Part shown: positions 52,622-61,128 of the stretch, one piece after another
Layout: each line of letters begins with the position of its first letter
Numbering within the stretch: the first letter of the stretch is position 1
Source of the DNA: Alphaproteobacteria bacterium
Lineage (GTDB): Bacteria > Pseudomonadota > Alphaproteobacteria > Micropepsales > Micropepsaceae
Assembly (NCBI GenBank): GCA_016783965.1
Contig: JADHVO010000006.1
Coordinates: 186,001 to 250,000, forward strand
Reading direction: 5' to 3'
Length of the DNA stretch: 64,000 nt
The notes under the pieces: generated by a model
What the model was told of the DNA's origin: nothing
The model's input: only the letters and a program-made list of their open reading frames with translations
Databases searched by the model: none
Translations under genes and position numbers: made by a program

Positions 52622-55600
52622 GCTTCTCGGAGACCTTCATCCGGCGGCCGATCGCCACCACCCTGCTGACGGTGGGTCTGGCGCTGGCAGGCGGGGTCGC
52701 CTACTTCCTGCTGCCCGTCGAGCCGCTGCCCAATATCGACGTGCCGACCATCTCGGTCAGCGCCTCGCTGCCCGGTGCGTCTCCGGAAACCGTCTCGACC
52801 AGCGTGACCACGCCCCTGGAGCGGCATCTCGGCGTCATTGCCGACGTGGACGAGATGACGTCGACCAGCTCGGTCGGCTCGGCCCGCATTACGCTCCAGT
52901 TCGATTCCAGCCGCGACATCGACGGCGCGGCGCGCGACGTGCAGGCCGCGATCGTCGCCGCCCGTGCCGATCTGCCGGCGGCGCTCCGGTCCAATCCCAC
53001 CTATCGCAAGATCAATCCCGCCGATCAGCCTGTGCTGATCCTGGCGCTGACCTCGCCGACCCTGACGCCCGGTCAGATCTACGATTCAGCATCGAACATC
53101 CTGCAACAGAAGCTCTCCACCGTGAACGGCATCGGCCAGGTGCAGCTCTCCGGCGGCTCCCTGCCCGCGGTTCGCGTCGAGCTCAATCCCCGCGCCCTGT
53201 TCAAGTACGGCATCGGGCTCGAAGACGTGCGCGCAGCGCTCTCCGCCGCCAACGCCAACGCCCCCAAGGGCGCGATCGAGCAGGGCGCCAACCACTACCA
53301 GGTCTATGTCAACGACACCGCGACCACGGCGGCTGAATACCGGAACCTGATCGTCGCCTACCGCAACAACGCCGCCGTCCGGCTGTCCGATGTGGCTCAG
53401 GTGCTCGACAGCGTCGAGGACGTGCGCAACGTCGGCATGTCCAACAACAGGCCGGCGATCCTGGTGCTCCTGTTCCGAACGCCGGGCGCCAACATCATCC
53501 AGACGGTCGCCAATGTGAAGGCGGTGTTGCCCCAGCTCGAGGCCTCACTGCCGCCCTCGGTCAACCTCTCCATCGCCATCGACCGCACCGGCCAGATCCA
53601 CGACTCGCTGCGCGACGTGCAGCGTTCGATGATGATTTCGATCCTGCTCGTGATGTTCGTGGTCTACCTGTTCCTGCGGGACGGGCGCGCCGCGATCATT
53701 CCCTCGGTCGCTGTGCCGCTGTCGCTGATCGGCACCTTCGGCGCGATGTACCTCCTGGGCTACACCCTCAACAACCTGTCGCTGATGGCGCTGACGGTGG
53801 CGACCGGCTTCGTCGTCGACGACGCCATCGTCGTGCTCGAGAACGTCAAGCGCCACATCGAAGAGGGCATGCCGCGGATGCAGGCGGTGGTGAACGGCAC
53901 GCGGGAGGTCGCCTTCACCGTCGTCTCCATGTCCATCTCGCTGGTCGCGGTGTTCATCCCCATCCTGCTGATGGGCGGCATCGTCGGGCGCTATTTCAAT
54001 GAATTTGCCATGGTGATCGCCATCGCGATCGGTATTTCGCTGATCGTGTCGCTCACCACCACGCCGATGCTGTGCGGTGTGCTCGATCTCGACCGTCCGA
54101 AGAGGCGAGAGGGCCCGCTGCTGCGCTGGTCGGAAAAGGGCTTCAACGCGATGCGCGACTTCTACGCGCGTACGCTGGCCGTGGCGCTCGATGTGCCCTG
54201 GCTGATCGTCATGATCCTGGTGATCACGATCGGCCTCAATGTCGTGCTCTACGTCGTCGTGCCCAAGGGCTTCTTTCCCAGCGAGGACACGGGCCAGGCC
54301 TTCGGCGGCATCCGCGCCGGTCCATCCATCAGCTTCCAGCTGATGGAGCAGAAATTCGCGCAGTTCATGCGGATCATCAGCGAAGATCCCAACGTCGTGT
54401 CTGTAACCGGCACCACGGGCGGTGGCGGAGGTGGGCCGCGCGGCGGCGCCACCAACACGGGCAACGTCTTCATCCAGCTCAAGCCACTGGCCGATCGCGG
54501 CGGCAAGAGCACCGACGATGTGCTGCGCGATCTGGCGCCCAAGCTCAGCGCGGTGACCGGCGCGCGCCTGTTCCTGACCGGCGGCCGCGACGTGCGCATC
54601 GGCGGGCGGCAGGGCAACGGCGCCTACCAGTACACGATCCTGGCCGACACGCTCGAAGAGCTAGAGCAGTGGCTGCCCAAGATCACCGACGCGGTATCGC
54701 AGTTAGACGAGCTCGAGGACGTGAACTCCGACCGCGGCGACAAGGGGCTGGAAATTGCGCTCCATATCGACCGGGCGACGGCCTACCGGCTCGGGATCAA
54801 CGCGACGCAAATCGACAACACGCTGTACGACGCCTTCGGCCAGCGCCAGGTCTCGACCATCTACAACGAGCTCAACCAGTATCACGTGGTGATGGAGGTC
54901 GCACCCGAGTTCTGGCAGAGCCCGGACACGCTGAAGGACATATACATCTCGACCAGCGGCGGCTCGATCAGCGGCACGCAGGCAACCGGTGCGGTCGCGG
55001 GCACGGTCAGCATCCCGGCGTCGCCCGGCACCGCGGCCAGCACATCCGGCGCCACGAGTACCGGCACGGCGGCCCTCACCGCGGCCGACGTCGCCAACGA
55101 CGTGGTCCGCAACCAGGCGGCAAACGCGCTGGTGAACAGCGCCCGTGGCGGCGCTTCGACGGGCTCCAGCGTTTCGACCCGCGTGGAGACCATGGTGCCG
55201 CTGTCTGCCATCGCGAGCTACGGCCCGGGCTCGTCGCCGCTGGCGATCAACCATCAGGGCCCGTTCGTCGTCACCACCTTCTCGTTCAACCTCGCCAACG
55301 GCGTGTCGCTCGGCCAGGCGACGGCGGCGATCCAGGCCAAGATGGCCGAGATCCGCGTGCCGGTATCGATCCAGGGTGCCTTCGCCGGCACCGCCAAGGC
55401 ATTCCAGGATTCGATCTCCAACCAGCCGCTGCTGATCCTTGCGGCGCTCGTCACGATCTACCTGGTGCTGGGCATCCTGTACGAAAGCATCGTCCATCCG
55501 TTGACCATTCTGTCCACGCTGCCGTCCGCCGGCGTCGGCGCGGTGCTGGCGCTGCTGATTTTCAAGACCGAGTTCAGCCTGATCGCGATGATCGGCGTGC

Positions 55601-55980
55601 TGCTTCTGATCGGCATCGTGAAGAAGAACGCCATCATGATGATCGACTTCGCGATCACCGCGGAGCGCGAGAGGGACATGGAGCCGCGGGACGCGATCTA
55701 TCAGGCGTGCCTGTTGCGCTTCCGCCCGATCATGATGACGAGCTTCGCGGCGATCCTGGGCGCCATGCCGCTGGCCTTCGGCTTCGGCACCGGCGCCGAG
55801 TTGCGCCAGCCGCTCGGCATCTCGATCGTGGGCGGACTGATCGTGAGCCAGATCCTGACGCTGTACACGACGCCGGTGATCTATCTCTATCTCGACCGCT
55901 GGCGGAAGCGTCGCAAGGAAGCCTGGGACCGCTGGTACGGCCATCTCATGGGCGACGATGCGCCCGAGGCTGCGGAGTAA
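52618..55980 (+). CDS. mdtC: RND multidrug efflux permease, MdtC-like, with extra periplasmic insert
   Basis: Second RND subunit of 1,120 aa. It starts [20 protein letters not shown] at ATG 52618 (overlapping mdtB). TM4 has [20 protein letters not shown] and the C-terminal half has [20 protein letters not shown]. Compared with the sister subunit there is an insert of roughly 80 Ala/Ser/Thr/Gly-rich residues (about 780-858) in the second periplasmic loop, just before [12 protein letters not shown]. The insert lies where the porter and docking domains meet. Substrates unknown; likely bile-salt-like or amphiphilic compounds by family. Confidence 0.92.
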   Translation: MSFSETFIRRPIATTLLTVGLALAGGVAYFLLPVEPLPNIDVPTISVSASLPGASPETVSTSVTTPLERHLGVIADVDEMTSTSSVGSARITLQFDSSRDIDGAARDVQAAIVAARADLPAALRSNPTYRKINPADQPVLILALTSPTLTPGQIYDSASNILQQKLSTVNGIGQVQLSGGSLPAVRVELNPRALFKYGIGLEDVRAALSAANANAPKGAIEQGANHYQVYVNDTATTAAEYRNLIVAYRNNAAVRLSDVAQVLDSVEDVRNVGMSNNRPAILVLLFRTPGANIIQTVANVKAVLPQLEASLPPSVNLSIAIDRTGQIHDSLRDVQRSMMISILLVMFVVYLFLRDGRAAIIPSVAVPLSLIGTFGAMYLLGYTLNNLSLMALTVATGFVVDDAIVVLENVKRHIEEGMPRMQAVVNGTREVAFTVVSMSISLVAVFIPILLMGGIVGRYFNEFAMVIAIAIGISLIVSLTTTPMLCGVLDLDRPKRREGPLLRWSEKGFNAMRDFYARTLAVALDVPWLIVMILVITIGLNVVLYVVVPKGFFPSEDTGQAFGGIRAGPSISFQLMEQKFAQFMRIISEDPNVVSVTGTTGGGGGGPRGGATNTGNVFIQLKPLADRGGKSTDDVLRDLAPKLSAVTGARLFLTGGRDVRIGGRQGNGAYQYTILADTLEELEQWLPKITDAVSQLDELEDVNSDRGDKGLEIALHIDRATAYRLGINATQIDNTLYDAFGQRQVSTIYNELNQYHVVMEVAPEFWQSPDTLKDIYISTSGGSISGTQATGAVAGTVSIPASPGTAASTSGATSTGTAALTAADVANDVVRNQAANALVNSARGGASTGSSVSTRVETMVPLSAIASYGPGSSPLAINHQGPFVVTTFSFNLANGVSLGQATAAIQAKMAEIRVPVSIQGAFAGTAKAFQDSISNQPLLILAALVTIYLVLGILYESIVHPLTILSTLPSAGVGAVLALLIFKTEFSLIAMIGVLLLIGIVKKNAIMMIDFAITAERERDMEPRDAIYQACLLRFRPIMMTSFAAILGAMPLAFGFGTGAELRQPLGISIVGGLIVSQILTLYTTPVIYLYLDRWRKRRKEAWDRWYGHLMGDDAPEAAE

Positions 55981-55992
55981 TACAGCGAGCGT

Positions 55993-56712
55993 CTACAGGT
56001 TCGGCAGGTTCTCGGTGTCCGGCGCGCCCTTGCGGATTTCCGCGTTGCGGTGCTGGCGGTAGAGGCTGCGCGTCGTCGCGTAGAGGTCGACCGACGTGCG
56101 TTCGATCTGATCCAGGTTGTCGACGTTGCGCGCGCGCACATCGATTACGCCCATACCGGCACGGATTCCGCTCCAGAGGGTCGAATTGTGGAAACTGATC
56201 CAGGTGAACGGATCCATCGCAATGTCACCGCCAATGCCGACCAGGTCGCGCGGATTGGAAGGGCCCGCAAAGGGCAGCATCAGGTAGGGGCCTTCGTTGG
56301 CGCCCCAGACGCCCAGTGTCAGGCCGAAATCCTCGGTATGGCCGGGGATACCGATCTTGGCCGCGAGATCGACGAGACCGCCGAGGCCCAGCGTCGAATT
56401 GACGACGGCGCGGCCCAGCGTCTGCCCGGCGCGCGTGGTCTCCCCCTGGAGCAGATCGTTTGCGAACACCACCGGGCTGTTCAGATTGGTCAGCACGTTA
56501 TGGACGCCGTCGCGGACGACCGGCGGGAATGCGTGATTGTAGAACACCGCCACCGGACGGGCGACCGCATGATCCAGCTTCTGGTTCATCGCGAAGATAT
56601 CGCGGTTGGTCGCTTCGTATGGGTCGTTCTGCCCGCTCGGATCGGTGGCCGCGCACCCGCTAAGCGCAAGCGCAAACAACACCGCCGCGGAAATGGATGC
56701 CGCCTTGTTCAT
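55993..56712 (-). CDS. mlaA: MlaA (VacJ) family lipoprotein
   Basis: Outer-membrane lipoprotein of 239 aa in the Mla system that removes misplaced phospholipid from the outer leaflet. The lipobox LALSGC puts the lipidated Cys at residue 20; the MlaA core has DPYEATNRDIFAMNQKLD, LTNLNSPVVFANDLLQG, NSTLGLGGLVDLA and GPYLMLPFAGPS. The start ATG 56712 has AGGGG upstream. The other mla genes are not in the window. Convergent with mdtC (12 bases apart). Confidence 0.95.
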   Translation of the reverse strand: MNKAASISAAVLFALALSGCAATDPSGQNDPYEATNRDIFAMNQKLDHAVARPVAVFYNHAFPPVVRDGVHNVLTNLNSPVVFANDLLQGETTRAGQTLGRAVVNSTLGLGGLVDLAAKIGIPGHTEDFGLTLGVWGANEGPYLMLPFAGPSNPRDLVGIGGDIAMDPFTWISFHNSTLWSGIRAGMGVIDVRARNVDNLDQIERTSVDLYATTRSLYRQHRNAEIRKGAPDTENLPNL

Positions 56713-56842
56713 GCCCCTGCCACTAATCCCGTTGTGGTGAAGGAATCGTTCGAGTTCCCGAATATAACTCGGAATATTGGGTTTGGTGCCCCGGTCCGGC
56801 AAGAGCCCGCGACAAACCGTCAACTGCTGTGACTGTCTGGTG

Positions 56843-57634
56843 TCAGATGCCGCCGTACCACTGATAGCCCTGATCTTCCCAATAGCCGCCCTTCCCACCG
56901 CCGATACGCGTAAAACTATCCACCAGATCAATCTTCTGGACATATTTGGGCATTTTGTAGCCAAGCTGGCGCTCCGCCCGCACCCTGATCGGCGCGCCGT
57001 TCTCGACCGGAAGCGGCTTTCCGTTCAGGTCATACGCCAGAATCGTCTGTGGATGAGTCGCTTCGAGCAGGTCGAGGCTTTCATAATAGTAAGGTGGCGG
57101 AATGATGTGACCGCCGGCATCGAGGGCGCCGTTACCCATCGGATCGGCACAATAGAACATGACGTAGCGTGCCTCTGGCTTTGGGCGTGCCATGGCCAAA
57201 ATGGGGGCCAGGGGCGCACCGGTCCATTCTCCGATGCAGCTCCAGCCCTCCACGCAATCGTGGCGGGTGATCTGGGTGCGCGGTGGCATCCGTCGGAGGT
57301 CGACCAGCGACAGCTTCAGCGGTTTCTCCACCAGCCCGCCGACCGGGATTACCCAATCCTTAAAGTCATTCGCCAGATGCATCGCGTAATCGTTGGTGCC
57401 GGGATTCAACGTGCCATTGGCGCGGAACATCCTGGCGACGTCGGCTTTGGAATATTCCGGCGCGAGCGAGTGGCCACCGGCGAACAGCCTCTGGGCGACG
57501 CGGGTAAGGTTTTCGACTTCGCCCAGTGCATTTTGCACCCAGGGCTTGTTCGAAAGATCGGTGCAGCCGGCCAGCGCAAGGGATCCCAGCAATGTGCTGC
57601 CGCGAACGAGGACATTGCGCCGGGTGTCGCTCAT
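56843..57634 (-). CDS. Molybdopterin-binding oxidoreductase (sulfite-oxidase fold), probable Tat lipoprotein
   Basis: Periplasmic molybdoenzyme of 263 aa. The N-terminus TRRNVLVRGSTLLGSLALAG carries a twin-arginine motif and ends in a lipobox (LAGC, Cys24), so a Tat-exported lipoprotein is likely. The molybdenum domain has the Cys ligand region RHDCVEGWSCIGEWTG and ENGAPIRVRAERQLGYK, matching the sulfite-oxidase/MsrP (YedY) superfamily. The neighbouring cytochrome b gene overlaps by ATGA and would supply electrons. Repair of oxidised methionine or another S- or N-oxide reduction are possible; the substrate is not proven. Confidence 0.88.
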   Translation of the reverse strand: MSDTRRNVLVRGSTLLGSLALAGCTDLSNKPWVQNALGEVENLTRVAQRLFAGGHSLAPEYSKADVARMFRANGTLNPGTNDYAMHLANDFKDWVIPVGGLVEKPLKLSLVDLRRMPPRTQITRHDCVEGWSCIGEWTGAPLAPILAMARPKPEARYVMFYCADPMGNGALDAGGHIIPPPYYYESLDLLEATHPQTILAYDLNGKPLPVENGAPIRVRAERQLGYKMPKYVQKIDLVDSFTRIGGGKGGYWEDQGYQWYGGI

Positions 57635-58536
57635 GGTGCGTCCTTCTCGATGGCGAACCAGCCGGTGATCATCGAGCGCAGCCCGTTGATCGGTGCGGAC
57701 AGGAACAGCGCCAGCATGTGAACGATGAAGAAGCCGACAAAGGAGAATGCGACGAGGAAATGAATCGTCCGCGCCGATTGGCGCCCGCCGAACACCCAGA
57801 CGAGAAACGGAAACACGCTGTCGATGGTGGGCGACATGGTAAGGCCCGTAAGCACGATCAGTGGGCCAAGGACGAACAGCACGACGAAATAGGTCAGACG
57901 CTGGAGGCCGTTGTAGTGTCTGGCCGCCTCGCCCTTCGGAAATTGCAGCTTCGCATGCGTGACGATCTCGTGCGGCAGGTGCCTGATGTCATCCCCGGTC
58001 GGGACCAGCTCCTTGTACCGCCGCGCGAAGAGGATGTAGCCGAAATAGGCCAGTGCGTTCGTGACCAGGAGCCAGGCGAATGCGAAGTGCCATAGCCGTC
58101 CGAGGGCGAGGTTCGGCGACTCCGGAGGCAGCGTTGCCCATTCGGGGAAACCGCGCACGGTCTGCACGCCGTTGGTCCCTGAAGCACCGAGCCAGCCATC
58201 GGTGTTGAATGTCCATGGCCCGATCTTCGTCACGCCCCAGAAATGCTCCTGCGTACCTTCCGCCGTCAGCGAGATGAACGGATGGTCGAAGTCAGCGGCG
58301 TTGCCCCAATAAAGCATGGGATGCGCGTTGAATATCTGGAGCCCGCTCATCAGCATCACCAGCATGATGATGGCATTCAGCCAGTGCAGCAGCCGCACCG
58401 GAACCGGATGGCGGTAGAAGATATATTGCGGCTTCCGCTCGCGCGGCGCCAATCCCAGCCGTTCGCGGAGGGTATCCATGAGACCGTCCCACCAGGACGG
58501 CTCGGTTTCCGCATTCCCTTGCGTCACGTCGGCCAT
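57631..58536 (-). CDS. Cytochrome b561-type membrane subunit
   Basis: Di-heme-type membrane cytochrome b of 301 aa with four to five transmembrane helices. Candidate heme-ligand His lie in RLLHWLNAIIML, RLWHFAFAWLLV and IHFLVAFSFVGFFIVHMLAL. The long N-terminal cytoplasmic region (MADVTQGNAETEPSWW) and the start at 58536 fit. It is the first gene of the pair and transfers quinol electrons to the periplasmic molybdoprotein (role inferred from the MsrPQ-like arrangement, although the sequence is closer to Ni/Fe-hydrogenase/formate-dehydrogenase-type cytochrome b than to MsrQ). Confidence 0.86.
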   Translation of the reverse strand: MADVTQGNAETEPSWWDGLMDTLRERLGLAPRERKPQYIFYRHPVPVRLLHWLNAIIMLVMLMSGLQIFNAHPMLYWGNAADFDHPFISLTAEGTQEHFWGVTKIGPWTFNTDGWLGASGTNGVQTVRGFPEWATLPPESPNLALGRLWHFAFAWLLVTNALAYFGYILFARRYKELVPTGDDIRHLPHEIVTHAKLQFPKGEAARHYNGLQRLTYFVVLFVLGPLIVLTGLTMSPTIDSVFPFLVWVFGGRQSARTIHFLVAFSFVGFFIVHMLALFLSAPINGLRSMITGWFAIEKDAP

Positions 58537-58667
58537 GCAAGACCCTGCTCCGGCGCGGGTGATCATAGCAGACCCGCGCTTCTACTTCGCCGCAGTTGCC
58601 CTATCCGTTACAGGCTTTCAATATCACCTGCCGCCCCCGAAGAGGCGGGCACATGGGAGGTTCGGGC

Positions 58668-59432
58668 ATGCCAAAGCTCAATCGTGACGGCGTCCACCTG
58701 TACTACGAGGTCCACGGCGCCGCCGGCCCGGTGATCCTGCTCACCCACGGCTATTCTGCCACCTCGCAGATGTGGAAAGGGCAGATCGCGTCCCTCAGCA
58801 AGAAGCACAAGCTCGTGATCTGGGACATGCGCGGCCACGGCCAGAGCGACTATCCCGACGACCAGTCCGAATACTCCGAGGAAAAAACGGTCGCAGACAT
58901 GGCCGCGCTGCTCGACGCAGTCGGTGCGAAGAAGGCCATTGTGGGCGGCCTGTCACTCGGCGGCTACATGTCGCTCGCCTTCAACGCGACGCATCCGGAG
59001 CGCGTGCAGGCCCTGCTGATCATCGACACCGGTCCCGGCTACAAGAAGGACGACGCCCGCGACGGCTGGAACGCCAATGCCATCAAGACGGCGGAGCGCT
59101 ACGAGCGCGAGGGCCTCGGCCAGCTCGCCGGCGCCAGTGCCGAGCGCCGCACTGCCCAGCATCGCGACGCCACCGGCCTCTCGCGTGCCGGCCGCGGGAT
59201 GCTGACTCAGAAGAATGCGCGGGTGATCAATTCGCTGCCCGACGTGAAGGTGCCGTCTATCGTGATCGTGGGCGAGAAGGACACGCCATTCCTTGCCGCG
59301 TCGGATTATATGGCCGCCAAGATCCCCGGCGCCGACAAGGCCGTGATCCCCAATGCAGGCCACGCCGCCAACATCGACAACCCGGACGCGTTCAACGCGG
59401 CATTGGAGAAATTCTTGGCGAAGGTAAGTTGA
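58668..59432 (+). CDS. Alpha/beta hydrolase
   Basis: Alpha/beta hydrolase of 254 aa. The nucleophile elbow GLSLGG gives the Ser, EKDTPF the acid and NAGHAAN the catalytic His; LLTHGYSATSQMW gives the oxyanion-hole region. The start ATG 58668 has GGGAGG 7 bases upstream. No signal peptide. Divergent from the cytochrome b gene. Substrate unknown. Confidence 0.92.
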   Translation: MPKLNRDGVHLYYEVHGAAGPVILLTHGYSATSQMWKGQIASLSKKHKLVIWDMRGHGQSDYPDDQSEYSEEKTVADMAALLDAVGAKKAIVGGLSLGGYMSLAFNATHPERVQALLIIDTGPGYKKDDARDGWNANAIKTAERYEREGLGQLAGASAERRTAQHRDATGLSRAGRGMLTQKNARVINSLPDVKVPSIVIVGEKDTPFLAASDYMAAKIPGADKAVIPNAGHAANIDNPDAFNAALEKFLAKVS

Positions 59433-59440
59433 TCCCCATC

Positions 59441-59522
59441 GCGTCCGCGTCTGCGGACGCGCAATAAGCAAACACGATGCGCAGACTCGCATCGGATGGA
59501 TGGGCGGGTCAAGCCCGCCCAT
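59441..59522. repeat. Composite three-hairpin intergenic repeat, second copy
   Basis: GCGTCCGCGTCTGCGGACGC (59441-59460), CGATGCGCAGACTCGCATCG (59475-59494) and a 9-bp stem ATGGGCGGG/CCCGCCCAT (59500-59508 with 59514-59522). This is the same order of hairpins as at 20261-20357, with paired substitutions in the stems. It fills most of the 116-base gap before the SDR gene. Confidence 0.85.
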
Positions 59523-59548
59523 GACGAAACAGGCAACAGGAGAAGAAC

Positions 59549-60331
59549 ATGGCTGATCGCGTCAAAGGCAAGGTTGCACTCGTCACGGGTGGCGCCAGCG
59601 GTATCGGGCGCGCCAGCGCGCTGCTTCTCGCGAAGGAAGGCGCCGCGGTCGTTGTCACCGACATCCAGGACGATGCCGGCAAGGACGTCGTGCACGCGAT
59701 CAAGAACGCGGGCGGCGCGGCGATGTACATCCATCACGACGTCGCCGACGAGCAGCAGTGGGAAAGCGTCGTCGCGCAGGTGAAGGACCGCTTCGGCCGT
59801 CTCGATATCCTGGTGAACAACGCCGGCATCGCCATCACGGGCTCGGTACTGACCATGACCTTGGCCGACTGGCGCAAGCAGCAGGCGATCAACCTCGACG
59901 GCGTGTTCCTCGGCACCAAGCATTCGCTGCCGCTGATGCGCGCGAGCGGCGGCGGTTCGATCATCAACCTCTCCTCGCTCGCGGGGCTGAAGGGTTCGCC
60001 GACGCTGGCTGGCTACTGCGCCACCAAGGGTGGCGTGCGGCTCTTCACGAAGGCGGTGGCGATGGAATGCGCAGGCGCCCGCGACAATGTCCGCGTGAAC
60101 TCGATCCATCCCGGCATCATCGAGACGCCGATCTGGAACGCCATCATCCCGGGCATGTCCGGCGGCAGCAACGCGCCGAACCTCGACGCCATCAGCGAGC
60201 AGGGCGTCCCGACCGGCAAGAAGGGCCTGCCTGAGGACATCGCCGCCGGCGTCCTGTTCCTCGCCAGCGACGAGTCCCGCTACATGACCGGCAGCGAACT
60301 CGTCATCGACGGCGGCTTGTCGACGCGTTGA
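59549..60331 (+). CDS. Short-chain dehydrogenase/reductase
   Basis: Classical SDR of 260 aa. The cofactor motif is TGGASGIG (residues 14-21), with Asp38 in VVTDIQDD suggesting NAD(H) preference; NNAG, the catalytic Ser in NLSSLAG and YCATK follow, and the C-terminus is GSELVIDGGLSTR. It could be the missing fructuronate (mannonate) oxidoreductase of the uronate pathway, but a hairpin and operators separate it from that operon, and its motifs are equally close to hydroxysteroid and glucose dehydrogenases. A Shine-Dalgarno (AGGAGAAG) precedes the ATG. Confidence 0.92.
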   Translation: MADRVKGKVALVTGGASGIGRASALLLAKEGAAVVVTDIQDDAGKDVVHAIKNAGGAAMYIHHDVADEQQWESVVAQVKDRFGRLDILVNNAGIAITGSVLTMTLADWRKQQAINLDGVFLGTKHSLPLMRASGGGSIINLSSLAGLKGSPTLAGYCATKGGVRLFTKAVAMECAGARDNVRVNSIHPGIIETPIWNAIIPGMSGGSNAPNLDAISEQGVPTGKKGLPEDIAAGVLFLASDESRYMTGSELVIDGGLSTR

Positions 60332-60337
60332 CCAGCG

Positions 60338-60357
60338 GGGACCAAGAAATTGGTCCC
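60338..60357. terminator. Perfect hairpin between SDR and the uronate operon
   Basis: GGGACCAA-GAAA-TTGGTCCC is a perfect 8-bp stem with a GAAA tetraloop, 6 bases after the SDR stop. There is no T-run, so it may be a weak terminator, an mRNA end stabiliser or an operator. Confidence 0.5.
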
Positions 60358-60370
60358 GTTGCCGACGAAA

Positions 60371-60413
60371 ATGACACCGGTTGCCGTGGCGGCAAATGAC
60401 AAGCGCTTGCCGT
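60371..60413 (+). promoter_or_regulatory. Tandem LacI-like operators ahead of the uronate operon
   Basis: Two related sites: ATGACACCGGTTGCCGT (60371-60387) and ATGACAAGCGCTTGCCGT (60396-60413), each preceded by AA, in direct order 25 bases apart. The second has the perfect core CAAGCGCTTG. The even-symmetry CG-centred form with TGACA half-sites resembles LacI/UxuR-type operators. They lie 40-83 bases before the aldolase ATG. Confidence 0.55.
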
Positions 60414-60453
60414 CGGGGCATTGTGCGCCGCCTTGCAGGATTCGGGAGGAAGA

Positions 60454-61128
60454 ATGGCCAGGGATCGGCTGAAAACGCTGGCGGCAATCATCGACCAGGG
60501 CGTGGTCCCGGTCTTCTACCATCCCGACACCGAGGTCTGCGCCAGGGTCATTCAGGCCTGCGCCAATGGCGGCGCCAAATGCATCGAGTTCACGAACCGG
60601 GGCGACTTCGCTCCGCACACATTCCTCGAAGTCACCCGCCACTTCGCCAAGGCGGACGATAGCGTAGTCATGGGTGTCGGCTCCGTGGTCGACGCGCCCA
60701 CCGCGGGCATCTACATCGCCAATGGCGCCAACTTCGTCGTGGGACCGATGACCAATCCGGACGTTGCCAGGCTTTGCAACCGGCGCGGCATCCCCTATTC
60801 GCCGGGCTGCGGCTCGGCCACCGAGATCAGTGAGGCCCAGGAGCTGGGCTGCGAGATCGTGAAGGTGTTCCCGGGCGAAAGCGTCGGCGGTCCCGCCTTC
60901 GTCAAGGCCGTGCTTGGCCCCATGCCGTGGACCAAGATCATGCCGACCGGCGGCGTCGAAGCGACCGAGGCCAGCCTGCGCGAATGGTTCGGCGCGGGCA
61001 TCGTCGCAGCCGGCATCGGCTCCAACCTCATCACCAAGAAGCTGCTCGACGCCAAAGACTATGAGGGCATCGAGAAGAAAGTGCGCGAGACTGTCGCGCT
61101 CATCAAAGCCATCAGGGCAGGCAAGTAA
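60454..61128 (+). CDS. eda: 2-dehydro-3-deoxyphosphogluconate (KDPG) aldolase
   Basis: Class I aldolase of 224 aa that splits KDPG to pyruvate and glyceraldehyde-3-phosphate. The Schiff-base Lys is in IVKVFPGESVGG, the catalytic Glu in IEFTNRGDF, and the phosphate-binding end is MPTGGV plus GIGSNL. The start ATG 60454 has GGGAGGAAG upstream. Its TAA overlaps the kinase ATG (TAATG). First gene of the uronate operon. Confidence 0.92.
   Translation: MARDRLKTLAAIIDQGVVPVFYHPDTEVCARVIQACANGGAKCIEFTNRGDFAPHTFLEVTRHFAKADDSVVMGVGSVVDAPTAGIYIANGANFVVGPMTNPDVARLCNRRGIPYSPGCGSATEISEAQELGCEIVKVFPGESVGGPAFVKAVLGPMPWTKIMPTGGVEATEASLREWFGAGIVAAGIGSNLITKKLLDAKDYEGIEKKVRETVALIKAIRAGK

Noticed and set aside
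59549-60331. SDR as a confirmed fructuronate reductase of the uronate operon
   Set aside because: A hairpin and operators separate it from the operon and the sequence motifs fit many SDR substrates; kept only as a possibility.
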